Source: an archaeon (lineage in GTDB: Archaea; Nanobdellota; Nanobdellia; Woesearchaeales; GW2011-AR9). Taken from it: a stretch of DNA of 7,006 nucleotides. The notes beneath the pieces were generated by a model. That model had not been told where the DNA came from. It did no database searches and worked only from the letters and a program-made list of their open reading frames with translations. The position numbers and the translations under genes were made by a program. Numbering within the stretch: the stretch's first letter is position 1; every line of letters starts with the position of its first letter. Below are positions 1 through 6,556 of the stretch, in pieces. Location: contig JAGVMW010000051.1 in assembly GCA_020053615.1 (NCBI GenBank), positions 1 to 7,006 of the forward strand. The letters are read 5' to 3'.

Positions 1-32
1 CACGCTAAAGCCCCACCATTAACGAGTTGGAA

Positions 33-88
33 TCTTCGCCCGAGCCGTAGCGAGGGTCAGCCCGCAGGCTGAGGGCTTGCCCCGAAGA
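33..88. repeat. Palindromic cloverleaf-like structured element
   Basis: Every base from 33 to 88 can be assigned to a closing stem or to one of three hairpins with no spacer between them. The closing stem is TCTTCG (33-38) with CGAAGA (83-88). Hairpin A is 39-56 (CCC/GGG, then a GA/GA internal step, then GC/GC). Hairpin B is 57-72 (TCAGCC/GGCTGA). Hairpin C is 73-82 (GGG, CTTG loop, CCC). The element is much richer in G+C than its surroundings. It begins 33 bases beyond the infB stop codon, in the infB 3' direction. It does not have tRNA geometry. A mobile palindromic repeat, a 3' UTR structure of infB, or a small structured RNA are all possible. The pairing is seen directly; the function is unknown. 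Confidence 0.6.
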
Positions 89-120
89 GGAAGTCAATTA
101 CCCTGAATAATTAGAAAATA

Positions 121-1908
121 TTATGAAACTCCCCACACTGGATTATCTCTTCGTTTTATTTCTACAATCTCATGTAACACAGCAATTTCACTCTTAGAAA
201 GATGCTTCTTTAATTCTTTCAGCTTCTTAAAATCGTTTTCGGAAATATCAGAATACAAATAATCGCCTTCGTTTATCTGCCTGCCCACAGTTAATCCATC
301 TAAAGCCATAGCCAACTGCATTCCTTGCGTTGCCGTAGAAACATTATCCTTCCCTTCTTGCATACTCTTTACCGTTGTTAGGTTTTTTCCTTCAATATTC
401 ATCACTGGATCTCCACTTTTGAGCTGTCCAATCTCTATCTCTACTCCTACAATAGCTGGATTATTCTGTCGAAACACATATCCTTTCATAATGAAGAATT
501 TACACGGCCGCACTACTTTAGATAATTCTTTTAACTCAATTTCTTCTTTTAACCTAATGATATACTTCTCGTAATCTTCGATTATTTCGTAAATTACATT
601 ATTGGTAAAGATTTTCAATCCTTTGGCTTTGACATAATCTTCTACTTCGGAAGGAACTTTAATGTTAAATCCTAAAATAACTGCTACAAACTGATCTTTC
701 TCTCGCAAAGATTCTAATTGTGACAAATCTTTTTTACTTACATCCCCTAATATAGCTGAAGCCACCGGAATATTCTTGGCTTGTAATAAATTTCGTAATG
801 CTTCTAATCCGCCGATAGTATCAGCTTTAATTATCACTCCGATACATTCTTCACATTCTACTATTACTTCTTTAACTTCAGATTGGACTTCTGTCTTTAA
901 TTGTTCAACCTCAACCATATTTCCTGAACAGCTGCGCAGCGGCATTCCAGCGATGGCTGTTTCCATTCCCGGAGCAGAGATTTTTACACCAGTAGCAGCG
1001 AACACTTCTTTAACATTCTGGAAATGGCTTTTCTTCTCTCTAATCTCAGCTAATTCATCTGGCTCTAATAATGCTCTTACCTTAGTTACAAGAGGAGCAT
1101 CTACTCCACCAATTATCAATGTATCATTTACCTTAAGTGAGCCGTTGTAGATGATGGCATTAAGTGTAATTCCTAAGCCTTTCTCTTCTTTAACTTCGAG
1201 AATAGTGCCTTTGCAGTTGCCTTTCTCATCAATCTCCAGTTTTTTCTCCAAGAAACGCTGCGCTAATCCGGTAAGCACCATTAACAATTCTGGAATTCCT
1301 TGTCCAGTTTTAGCTGAAATTGGAATTAAAGCGATTTGTTTAGTATAATCTTGCACTCGGTCAAAACGTTCTGATTCAAAGCCAAGCTCAGAAAACTTTG
1401 CCACTAATTCATACATCTTAGTCTCTACTTCTCCCATCGCTTTTGCCGGCAGGTTGTAGATATTTTCTAAAAGCGTTTTATTCTTCTCATAATTCCATCC
1501 GCCAATCAAATCAATTTTATTTGCTGCTACTACAAACGGAACTTTATTAGCTTTGAGAATTTCAATAGATTCTATCGTCTGTGGTTTGAAGCCTTCATTG
1601 ATGTCTACCACTAAAATGGCAATATCGGCGAGAGAGCCGCCTCGTTTTCTTAACGAGGTAAAAGCAGCATGTCCGGGAGTGTCAACTAACAGCAACCCTG
1701 GAATAGAAAGATTATTTTTGAAAACGTCTAACAATTTACCGCAGATCTTTTTGATAGTGTCTAAAGGAATGATAGATACTCCGATAGCTTGAGTAATTCC
1801 TCCCGCTTCTCCGGCAGTTACAGCGCTGTGCCTTATCTGATCTAGCACGGAAGTTTTTCCATGATCAACATGTCCAAGCGTAACGCAGATAAGTTTTCGG
1901 ATAGCCAT
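121..1908 (-). CDS. infB: Translation initiation factor aIF5B (IF-2 family GTPase)
   Basis: This 595-residue protein is the archaeal form of IF2/eIF5B, the cytoplasmic GTPase that promotes ribosomal subunit joining and initiator tRNA placement. The G domain is at the very N-terminus: G1 GHVDHGKT (12-19), G2 GGITQ (36-40), G3 DTPGH (76-80), G4 NKID (130-133) and G5 SAK (198-200). An insert of about 60 residues lies between G4 and G5, as in archaeal and eukaryotic members. A beta-barrel domain II follows (about 230-340), then domain III with the GVIIKAD-type strand (about 355-460), then the C-terminal barrel and helix to residue 595. The length is normal for archaeal aIF5B, and all GTPase motifs are intact. 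The start at 1908 is preferred because GHVDHGKT must lie about 11 residues in, and a TATA box is centred 26-27 bases upstream. No Shine-Dalgarno sequence is seen, so the mRNA is probably leaderless. The gene is transcribed divergently from the four-gene operon. Confidence 0.97.
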   Translation of the reverse strand: MAIRKLICVTLGHVDHGKTSVLDQIRHSAVTAGEAGGITQAIGVSIIPLDTIKKICGKLLDVFKNNLSIPGLLLVDTPGHAAFTSLRKRGGSLADIAILVVDINEGFKPQTIESIEILKANKVPFVVAANKIDLIGGWNYEKNKTLLENIYNLPAKAMGEVETKMYELVAKFSELGFESERFDRVQDYTKQIALIPISAKTGQGIPELLMVLTGLAQRFLEKKLEIDEKGNCKGTILEVKEEKGLGITLNAIIYNGSLKVNDTLIIGGVDAPLVTKVRALLEPDELAEIREKKSHFQNVKEVFAATGVKISAPGMETAIAGMPLRSCSGNMVEVEQLKTEVQSEVKEVIVECEECIGVIIKADTIGGLEALRNLLQAKNIPVASAILGDVSKKDLSQLESLREKDQFVAVILGFNIKVPSEVEDYVKAKGLKIFTNNVIYEIIEDYEKYIIRLKEEIELKELSKVVRPCKFFIMKGYVFRQNNPAIVGVEIEIGQLKSGDPVMNIEGKNLTTVKSMQEGKDNVSTATQGMQLAMALDGLTVGRQINEGDYLYSDISENDFKKLKELKKHLSKSEIAVLHEIVEIKRRDNPVWGVS

Positions 1909-1930
1909 ACTACGGTTAGAAGTAAGAATA

Positions 1931-1938
1931 TTTTTAAA
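1931..1938 (-). promoter_or_regulatory. TATA box for infB (leaderless)
   Basis: On the minus strand this reads TTTAAAAA inside CTTTAAAAATATT. Its centre lies about 26.5 bases upstream of the infB ATG, which is the usual archaeal TATA-to-start distance. Transcription would therefore begin at or next to the A of the start codon. There is no purine-rich ribosome-binding site in the 20 bases before the ATG, which agrees with a leaderless message. Confidence 0.65.
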
Positions 1939-1950
1939 GTTATGGGAAAT

Positions 1951-1959
1951 TATTTAAAA
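1951..1959 (+). promoter_or_regulatory. TATA box for the UPF0158-TPR-RQC-trm1 operon
   Basis: TATTTAAAA follows a purine-rich GGGAAAT that could serve as the BRE. The centre is 21 bases before the ATG at 1976 and 27 bases before the ATG at 1982, so a leaderless transcript starting near 1982 fits best. A second T/A-rich element, TTTATAAT at 1970-1977, would instead place the start near 2000, just before the ATG at 2003. The two divergent TATA boxes are about 20 bases apart. Confidence 0.6.
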
Positions 1960-1975
1960 AGAAGGGTTATTTATA

Positions 1976-2836
1976 ATGCCCATGGCGCGTGAAGTCGAGA
2001 TAATGGAAATGGAATGTCCTTTCTGCGGACATAAAGAATTCTTGAAGACTAAAGACGAGGCTAATAATGAAAATGGTTTTTGTGAAGGGGAATTTAGAGA
2101 CGCTTGGGATTGCACCTCCTGTGGAGAAAGAATTGAATTAGAACTTGATTACTTTGTAAAAGAGGCCAAAGAATTCAAGTATTATACAGATAATAATGAT
2201 TGGGAAGGATTGCTGCGTTTCTGCCTAAGCGAAGAATATGATGATTTAACTTTAATTTTCTTGGCAAAATACTACCTAAAAAAACAAGAATGGGAAAAAG
2301 CGCAGAAAATTGCTGAAGTCATCCTTAAGATAAATCCGGAGGACTTCGATGGAGAGATTATAATAAAAAGAATTGAGCGGAAAGACCGCAAAATCAGGAT
2401 TAATGTTACTGCCAGCCAGCTTATTGACGCTTTTCAGTGCTGTAATCTAAAAAAGTTTTATTTCTTGGATTTAAGAACGAAAGAATTAGTCTCTTACACT
2501 TTTGATTTAGATGGGGTTGGAGAAGAACAGATAAAAAAAGATATTGAAGATAATCCTCAAAGCTTCTTGAAAATCCCTTTAAAAAATTCTAGAGAAAACT
2601 TCCATTTACAGGAGAGTTTTGTACATGAAATTGGAGAGCATCAGGGGCAAACTAAAATAGCGGAAGTACTTTCGATGACACTTAAGAAAAATGCCGTTTT
2701 TCGCTCTTTTACAGAGACTTTGCTGAAATACCCTAAAATCAATGAGCAGTGGTTTAAATTTGAACGGGACGTATACAAAGAGATAGCTTTAGATTGGGTT
2801 TGTGAGAATAATTTGATTTGTAGGTGGGAAAAATGA
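1976..2836 (+). CDS. Zinc ribbon-TPR-UPF0158 fusion protein, function unknown
   Basis: The 286-residue protein appears to have three parts. First is a zinc ribbon with CPFC at 14-17 and CTSC at 46-49; an extra Cys36 lies between them. Second is a short helical TPR-like stretch at about 62-125, including a degenerate repeat around YYLKKQEWEKAQKIAEVILK. Third is a C-terminal region (about 140-284) that I recognise as UPF0158-like: an IDAF start, LDLRTKELV, KIPLKNSRE, an FVHEI segment, then AVFRSFTETLLKYP and QWFKFERD ahead of an amphipathic C-terminus. UPF0158 has no established biochemical role, and it is normally a protein without these N-terminal modules. No membrane segment or signal peptide is visible. 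It is the first gene of the operon and overlaps the next by ATGA. Starts at 1976, 1982, 2003 and 2009 are all in frame. TATA spacing favours 1982, and the zinc ribbon is kept with any of them. Confidence 0.85.
   Translation: MPMAREVEIMEMECPFCGHKEFLKTKDEANNENGFCEGEFRDAWDCTSCGERIELELDYFVKEAKEFKYYTDNNDWEGLLRFCLSEEYDDLTLIFLAKYYLKKQEWEKAQKIAEVILKINPEDFDGEIIIKRIERKDRKIRINVTASQLIDAFQCCNLKKFYFLDLRTKELVSYTFDLDGVGEEQIKKDIEDNPQSFLKIPLKNSRENFHLQESFVHEIGEHQGQTKIAEVLSMTLKKNAVFRSFTETLLKYPKINEQWFKFERDVYKEIALDWVCENNLICRWEK
2823..2827 (+). promoter_or_regulatory. Ribosome binding site deciding the start at 2833
   Basis: GGTGG lies five bases before the ATG at 2833 and is complementary to the archaeal 16S rRNA 3' end. 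It overlaps the alternative GTG start at 2824, so that GTG cannot be the start served by this site. The ATG also sits in an ATGA overlap with the upstream stop codon, which favours translational coupling from 2833. Confidence 0.6.
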
Positions 2837-3972
2837 TAAGCAGGTCTTCAATAGGTCGAAAGATAGAAACAGTTCTAAGGAACAAAAAAGTATCGTCGGA
2901 AGAAGAGGCAAATTCAGTGTTACGGGAATATTTTACTAAACATAATGTTGAAATGGAACGCGTGAACCAGAAATTAGGCGGAGGCATCGGCACTTTTTTG
3001 GCTGAAGCGGATAAACTGATTCAACAGAGAAAATATCAAAAAGCTATCAAATTATGTGATTTTATCTTGGACGCGTATTCGGAGTGCGATGAAGCGTTGC
3101 TCATGAAACTTACTGCCGGTATTGCCATAGGAAATTATGAAAGTGCGGATGCTTGTTTTGAGAAATATAAAGAAATCAATCCAAATAATCCGGAAGTTTA
3201 TCTACTAAAATGGCAGCTGGAATTAGAAAAAATTCTTAAAACTAGCACCATCACTGCGGAAGACCTCCAAAGAACCATCACTTTTCTAAATACAGCTATA
3301 AAAATCGACTCGCAATACTTCGATGCTTTAATCTCCAAAGCCCAGATACTCTTTTGGCTGGGAGATGATGAATACAAGAAGCTCATCCACAAATGCCGAA
3401 GAGTTGATGCGTTAAGAACAGATAATTTTTTGAATAAGCATTGGATTGAAGATATTCCTGATTGCCATCCTCTGGCGGTAATCAGCAACTCTGTAAGTAA
3501 AATCGAAAGTCTAATGAGCAACGGTGATTACCAGCAAGCTCTTAATGAAATTAACAAAATCATCGATAAAGACATGGAACAAGGGCTAAAAGAAGTTCTT
3601 CATTCTTTAAAGATAGATGGTCTTATTTGTTTAAATGATTATCAACAAGCAAAGGAAGTTATATCCGATTTAATTTCTCTAAATAAAGATTATCCCAAAT
3701 CTTATTTCCATCGGGCAGTGATTCACTTTAAGTGTTCCGATTTCAATGAAGCTCTTGAAGCAATAAATCAGTGTATCGCAGTAGCAGAAAAGGCGTCCAT
3801 GAAACATTTTGAATATTATAAGCTAAAAGCTACCATACTCAAACAATTGGGAAAAGATAACTGGCAGGACTTTGAGAAAATGGCAGAGAAAGTGAAGAAA
3901 GAGAATAATAAAATGTTTGAAAAGTTATGTAAACAGAAAGGAATAAACCCCGAAAAAACAGGATTTGATTAA
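2833..3972 (+). CDS. TPR-repeat protein, probable scaffold
   Basis: The protein has 379 residues from the ATG at 2833. A basic N-terminal helix region (about 1-45) ends in a glycine-rich turn (GGGIG, 49-53). Helical pairs with TPR spacing then run almost to the end: about 55-120 (RKYQKAIKLCDFIL, GNYESADACFEKYKEINPNN), 145-190 (LNTAIKIDSQYFDALISKA) and 215-350 (GDYQQALNEINKIID, NDYQQAKEVISDLI, SDFNEALEAINQCI). The last 25 residues are strongly charged. TPR arrays bind partner proteins; no catalytic motif, signal peptide or membrane helix is visible. It overlaps the UPF0158 fusion by four bases and is followed after four bases by the RQC protein, so it is firmly inside the operon. A GTG at 2824 would add three residues but fits the ribosome-binding site less well. 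The partner is unknown; the product of the preceding gene, which also has a TPR-like part, is the obvious candidate. Confidence 0.88.
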   Translation: MISRSSIGRKIETVLRNKKVSSEEEANSVLREYFTKHNVEMERVNQKLGGGIGTFLAEADKLIQQRKYQKAIKLCDFILDAYSECDEALLMKLTAGIAIGNYESADACFEKYKEINPNNPEVYLLKWQLELEKILKTSTITAEDLQRTITFLNTAIKIDSQYFDALISKAQILFWLGDDEYKKLIHKCRRVDALRTDNFLNKHWIEDIPDCHPLAVISNSVSKIESLMSNGDYQQALNEINKIIDKDMEQGLKEVLHSLKIDGLICLNDYQQAKEVISDLISLNKDYPKSYFHRAVIHFKCSDFNEALEAINQCIAVAEKASMKHFEYYKLKATILKQLGKDNWQDFEKMAEKVKKENNKMFEKLCKQKGINPEKTGFD

Positions 3973-3976
3973 TGTC

Positions 3977-4636
3977 ATGGTTGTCCGCATCGACCCCACT
4001 CCCGAACATCTCTCTATCATAATACTTAATGCAATAAAAGAGCATCATCGCCAGCTGGGTGTAGGAAGCCTAGCTTTAGTATTGAAAGGCTCAAAAAGCA
4101 AGTTATTGCAGAACCGCAGGTTGTATGAGTCAAAGTTCTTCGGGGCTTTGTTTTATTATCCCACTACGGTTATCGGAAATTTTGTGAAACAGCTGGTGGA
4201 AAAAGGAATGATTAAAACCGTACTGGTTACGGGAAATCCTTATTTCCTGCCACTGCTGGAGCTTTCTTCGGAAGGAAAGGTAATTCTGAAAAGTAAAACA
4301 GACATTGAATTAGAAATAAAAAGAGATATTAAACAGGTAAAATTAAATGAATCTATTAAAGAAACGTTTAGGATATTTTCAGAGACAAAAGACATTTCTA
4401 AAACCGCTGCAGAAAGGAATTTGGCAGAAAGCACGATTTGGACGCATTTGGTTAGTCTAGTTAAACTGGAACAACTGCTTCCAAGAGATGTGGTTAGTGA
4501 GGATAAAATAAAGCTGATACTGGAGAAAAAGAATGCTCTTAATACTTTCCGACTAAAAGAGCTGAAAGAGATTTTGCCGGAAGACATTTCTTATGAGGAA
4601 ATTAAGTGCGTGCTGGCGGGAGAGAATGCAGAATAA
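3977..4636 (+). CDS. Stand-alone RQC and HTH_40 protein (RecQ C-terminal-like, no helicase domain)
   Basis: The 219-residue protein resembles only the C-terminal part of RecQ-family helicases. Residues about 12-106 match the RQC winged-helix pattern: LGVGSLALVLKGSKSKLL (27-44) corresponds to the G-I-G-x-x-x-x-V-L-x-G-S-K signature. Then come a FFGALFYY segment, the helix VIGNFVKQLVEKGMI (65-79), and the wing strand LPLLELSSEGKVIL (91-104), similar to the L-x-L-T-x-x-G-x-x-V-L of RecQ. Residues about 126-215 match the helix-turn-helix module found at the end of some RecQ proteins (HTH_40): FRIFSETKDISKTAAERNLAE-type helix, TIWTHLV, and a C-terminal LKELKEILPEDISYEEI. There is no Walker A, DExH or zinc-binding cluster. 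RQC domains bind duplex and branched DNA; here the role is inferred only. The ATG at 3977 is chosen; a TTG at 3965 would add four residues and overlap the upstream gene. Confidence 0.75.
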   Translation: MVVRIDPTPEHLSIIILNAIKEHHRQLGVGSLALVLKGSKSKLLQNRRLYESKFFGALFYYPTTVIGNFVKQLVEKGMIKTVLVTGNPYFLPLLELSSEGKVILKSKTDIELEIKRDIKQVKLNESIKETFRIFSETKDISKTAAERNLAESTIWTHLVSLVKLEQLLPRDVVSEDKIKLILEKKNALNTFRLKELKEILPEDISYEEIKCVLAGENAE

Positions 4637-4639
4637 GAT

Positions 4640-4646
4640 GAGGGAG
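4640..4646 (+). promoter_or_regulatory. Ribosome binding site for trm1
   Basis: GAGGGAG lies just after the upstream TAA (4634-4636). Its GAGG part is five bases from the ATG at 4649 and eight from the ATG at 4652. Internal operon genes therefore use Shine-Dalgarno-type sites, while the first genes of transcription units in this window do not. Confidence 0.55.
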
Positions 4647-4648
4647 AA

Positions 4649-5734
4649 ATGATGATTACCGAACATTCAACCATCATCAAAGCTGAACTCCCTGTCGGAG
4701 ACGTCCATGCCGGAATGGAAGTATTTTATAATCCAGTGATGGCTTCTAATCGGAATATTTCTATTTTATTGCTTAATTCTATTGAAAATACGCAGATGAA
4801 TATTTGCGACCCATTGGCTGGCTCAGGAATACGTTCTCTGCGCTTTCTGAAAGAGCTGAACAAAGACAAGATAAAACAGTTGTATGTTAATGATATGAAA
4901 GAGAACTTTAAAGAAGTGTTTAACGTAGGATTAAAACTAAATAAATTAAAACCTAAGAATGTTTCTCTCTTCAATCAAGATGCTAATTTATTCATGCAAG
5001 AACATATCGGTTTTGATTACATCGATATCGATCCTTTCGGTTCTCCTAATCCTTTCTTAGCTTTGGCTGTAGCCAGAATTTCACGCGGAGGGATTATCGC
5101 CGTAACTGCTACGGACACCGCTGCTTTAACCGGAACTTATCCTAAAGTCACTCCGCGCAAATATTGGGCAGTTTCATTGAAGAATTATTTAATGCATGAG
5201 ATTGGGCTTCGCATTTTAATCCGGAAAGTTCAATTACAGGGAATTCAATTTGATAAAGCTTTGGTTCCTATTCTTGCTTACAGCAAAGATCATTACTTCC
5301 GCGTTTATTTCCGGAATGAGAAAGGCAAAGAGAAATGTGATGAGCTGATTAAACAGCATCAATATTTCTTGTATTGCAATAATTGTTTTAATTTTAAAAC
5401 TTCAGTCTACAATAAGGAGAAATGTTCTTGTGGGAAAGAATTTGTGTTTGCCGGACCATTATGGGTTGGAAAACTTTTCGATGAGAAGCTGCTGGAGAAG
5501 ATGGTAGAAAACAATCCTTTCCCGGAAGAGCAGAAATTTTTGGAATTAATGCTAGGAGAGGCTAAGGTAAATCAAGTTGGCTTCTATGATTTGCATGAGA
5601 TAGCTCGGAAGCTGAAAGTAGATCCGCCGAAGATGGAATTAGCGTTAAAGAAGCTGAAAGCGGTGCGGACGCATTTCTCAACTACTGGAATTAAAAGCAG
5701 GGAAAAACAATCCTCATTTTGCAGCAAAAACTAA
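4649..5734 (+). CDS. trm1: tRNA (guanine(26)-N2)-dimethyltransferase Trm1
   Basis: Trm1 transfers one or two methyl groups from S-adenosylmethionine to the exocyclic N2 of guanine 26, at the hinge between the D and anticodon stems of tRNA. The 361-residue protein has the N-terminal VFYNPVM..NR segment (25-35) and SAM motif I DPLAGSG (54-60). The acidic ND pair is at 81-82, followed by the catalytic DPFGSP (128-133) and TATDTAAL (153-160). A four-cysteine zinc site is visible at C243, C246, C259 and C261. The family-typical RTHFSTTGIKS lies near the C-terminus. All expected motifs are present, and the length is close to other archaeal Trm1 proteins. ATG codons at 4649 and 4652 are adjacent; either is possible. 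It is the last gene of the operon, 12 bases after the RQC gene, and its TAA directly abuts the stop codon of the opposing gene. Confidence 0.96.
   Translation: MMITEHSTIIKAELPVGDVHAGMEVFYNPVMASNRNISILLLNSIENTQMNICDPLAGSGIRSLRFLKELNKDKIKQLYVNDMKENFKEVFNVGLKLNKLKPKNVSLFNQDANLFMQEHIGFDYIDIDPFGSPNPFLALAVARISRGGIIAVTATDTAALTGTYPKVTPRKYWAVSLKNYLMHEIGLRILIRKVQLQGIQFDKALVPILAYSKDHYFRVYFRNEKGKEKCDELIKQHQYFLYCNNCFNFKTSVYNKEKCSCGKEFVFAGPLWVGKLFDEKLLEKMVENNPFPEEQKFLELMLGEAKVNQVGFYDLHEIARKLKVDPPKMELALKKLKAVRTHFSTTGIKSREKQSSFCSKN
5703..5730 (-). terminator. Possible U-tract terminators of the leftward gene, inside the trm1 3' end
   Basis: On the minus strand, just past the TAG at 5735-5737, two runs of five T appear (5726-5730 and 5703-5707). 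Archaeal RNA polymerase can terminate at such runs without a hairpin. They are made from Lys codons and neighbouring A-rich codons at the end of trm1. No hairpin is seen. This is weak evidence. Confidence 0.3.
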
Positions 5735-6385
5735 CTATTCTATTTCCTCGAAAAAAATAGTGTCTTCTAAATCTTTAACAAAAACGTGGATACGATACCT
5801 GCCTTCATCGATGATATTCTGAAAGCGGTTAAAAGCAGCTTCTACGGCAGCAGCCCTTGTTTTTTCATCATAAGCATTGGCATAATCTTCTTTGCTAACT
5901 TTGTCTTCTGACTTTTTTCTGTGGACAATAAAAGAAGGATTGTAAATTATCGTTGAACTTCCACCTGTAGGGCTCATGAGTTGATAATTGCCTACCGGTT
6001 TCAAAAGCGGAACCAGGGCAACAGAAACCCAGTTAGAATTATTCTCTAAAAGAATATGAGTAGGGTTATGAGCCATAGGGCTTATTCCTAGTGAAGGCAC
6101 ACCATGATAAACTAGCTTGTCTGGAGAGATCTGGGCGATGGCGTAATCCTGCAGGAAATGTACATGCTCTTTTATTTCTGTCACTACCACCCCCTCCAAA
6201 TCTTTAGGGCAGGGCGGAGGCAGAAATACCGGATGATCATTCGGACCATAAACTGGAGGGACGGGTATTTTAGAATAATTCAAAACAGATTGACGGTGGA
6301 CATAGGGTTCGATAGGAACAGATATAATGCATCTTCCATATCCATCAGGCTTTATATTCCATCCGACTGGCAATTCTCGATTCAT
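5735..6385 (-). CDS. Hypothetical protein, 216 residues, family not recognised
   Basis: I do not recognise this protein. It is probably cytoplasmic: no signal peptide, no membrane helix, and only two cysteines (C19 and C59). The N-terminal third is rich in proline and glycine, with IPVPPVYGPNDHPVFLPPP at 40-58. The middle (about 65-155) alternates short hydrophobic stretches with turns and looks beta-rich (KLVYHGVPSLGISPMAHNPT, then a GGSSTIIYNPSF segment). The C-terminus (about 157-216) turns charged and helical (EKTRAAAVEAAFNRFQNIIDE) before a final strand and the acidic tail FFEEIE. Codon use and composition look like the neighbours. The ATG at 6385 lies about 30 bases downstream of a TATA box and lacks a ribosome-binding site, so a near-leaderless start is likely. 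It is a single-gene unit convergent with trm1, with zero bases between the two stop codons. Confidence 0.8.
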   Translation of the reverse strand: MNRELPVGWNIKPDGYGRCIISVPIEPYVHRQSVLNYSKIPVPPVYGPNDHPVFLPPPCPKDLEGVVVTEIKEHVHFLQDYAIAQISPDKLVYHGVPSLGISPMAHNPTHILLENNSNWVSVALVPLLKPVGNYQLMSPTGGSSTIIYNPSFIVHRKKSEDKVSKEDYANAYDEKTRAAAVEAAFNRFQNIIDEGRYRIHVFVKDLEDTIFFEEIE

Positions 6386-6410
6386 TTTCTACTTTAAAGA
6401 GGTACTTGCT

Positions 6411-6419
6411 TATATATTT
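6411..6419 (-). promoter_or_regulatory. TATA box for the 216-residue gene
   Basis: On the minus strand this reads AAATATATA, preceded by the possible BRE CCGCAAA. The centre lies 30 bases before the ATG at 6385, which predicts a transcript start three or four bases upstream of the start codon. This is one of the clearest TATA elements in the window. Confidence 0.6.
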
Positions 6420-6520
6420 TGCGGTACATTTTTTGATGACGGGGATTAAGACGAGGAAGAATATCCTAGAAATAATTTAACTGATTAAAAATACTTTTCT
6501 AATTTAACTATTCTAACCCC

Positions 6521-6531
6521 TAAATATTTAT
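6521..6531 (+). promoter_or_regulatory. Probable TATA box for a short transcript at the right end
   Basis: TAAATATTTAT is followed by a C-rich stretch. Its centre predicts transcription from about 6553, three or four bases before the ATG at 6557. The remaining bases of the 171-base gap between the two start codons (6386-6556) hold this element, the opposing TATA box, and otherwise only A+T-rich sequence with a short repeat AATTTAACT (6474-6482 and 6501-6509). Confidence 0.5.
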
Positions 6532-6556
6532 AATCCCCTCCACACCAGAAACTTCC

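Noticed and set aside
1..17. Minus-strand GGGGCTTTAGCGTG, similar to the 5' end of a tRNA
   Set aside because: The sequence leaves the window after a few bases; the D arm is not recognisable and no other tRNA part can be seen.
1..72. Open frame from the window edge to a TGA at 70-72 (ends ...RSEGQPAG)
   Set aside because: Only 23 codons are visible, and the second half is made entirely of the palindromic element, so coding cannot be supported. It may be the tail of a gene that enters from the left.
33..88. tRNA gene suggested by the cloverleaf shape
   Set aside because: Arm lengths, loop sizes and conserved bases (TTC loop, D-loop GG, 7-base acceptor) do not fit a tRNA.
776..1792. Three plus-strand open frames opposite infB
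   Set aside because: They lie antisense to a fully conserved GTPase, show no family pattern, and have no promoter or ribosome-binding site.
2754..4974. Minus-strand open frames opposite the operon genes
   Set aside because: All are shadows of recognised coding sequences, rich in Ser, Leu and Phe as expected from the reverse of Lys/Glu-rich genes.
6158..6397. Plus-strand 79-codon frame opposite the 216-residue gene
   Set aside because: It has no promoter and overlaps a better supported leftward gene with its own TATA box.
6386..6556. Additional gene in the divergent gap
   Set aside because: No open frame of useful length with a start is found; the gap is explained by two promoters and A+T-rich sequence.
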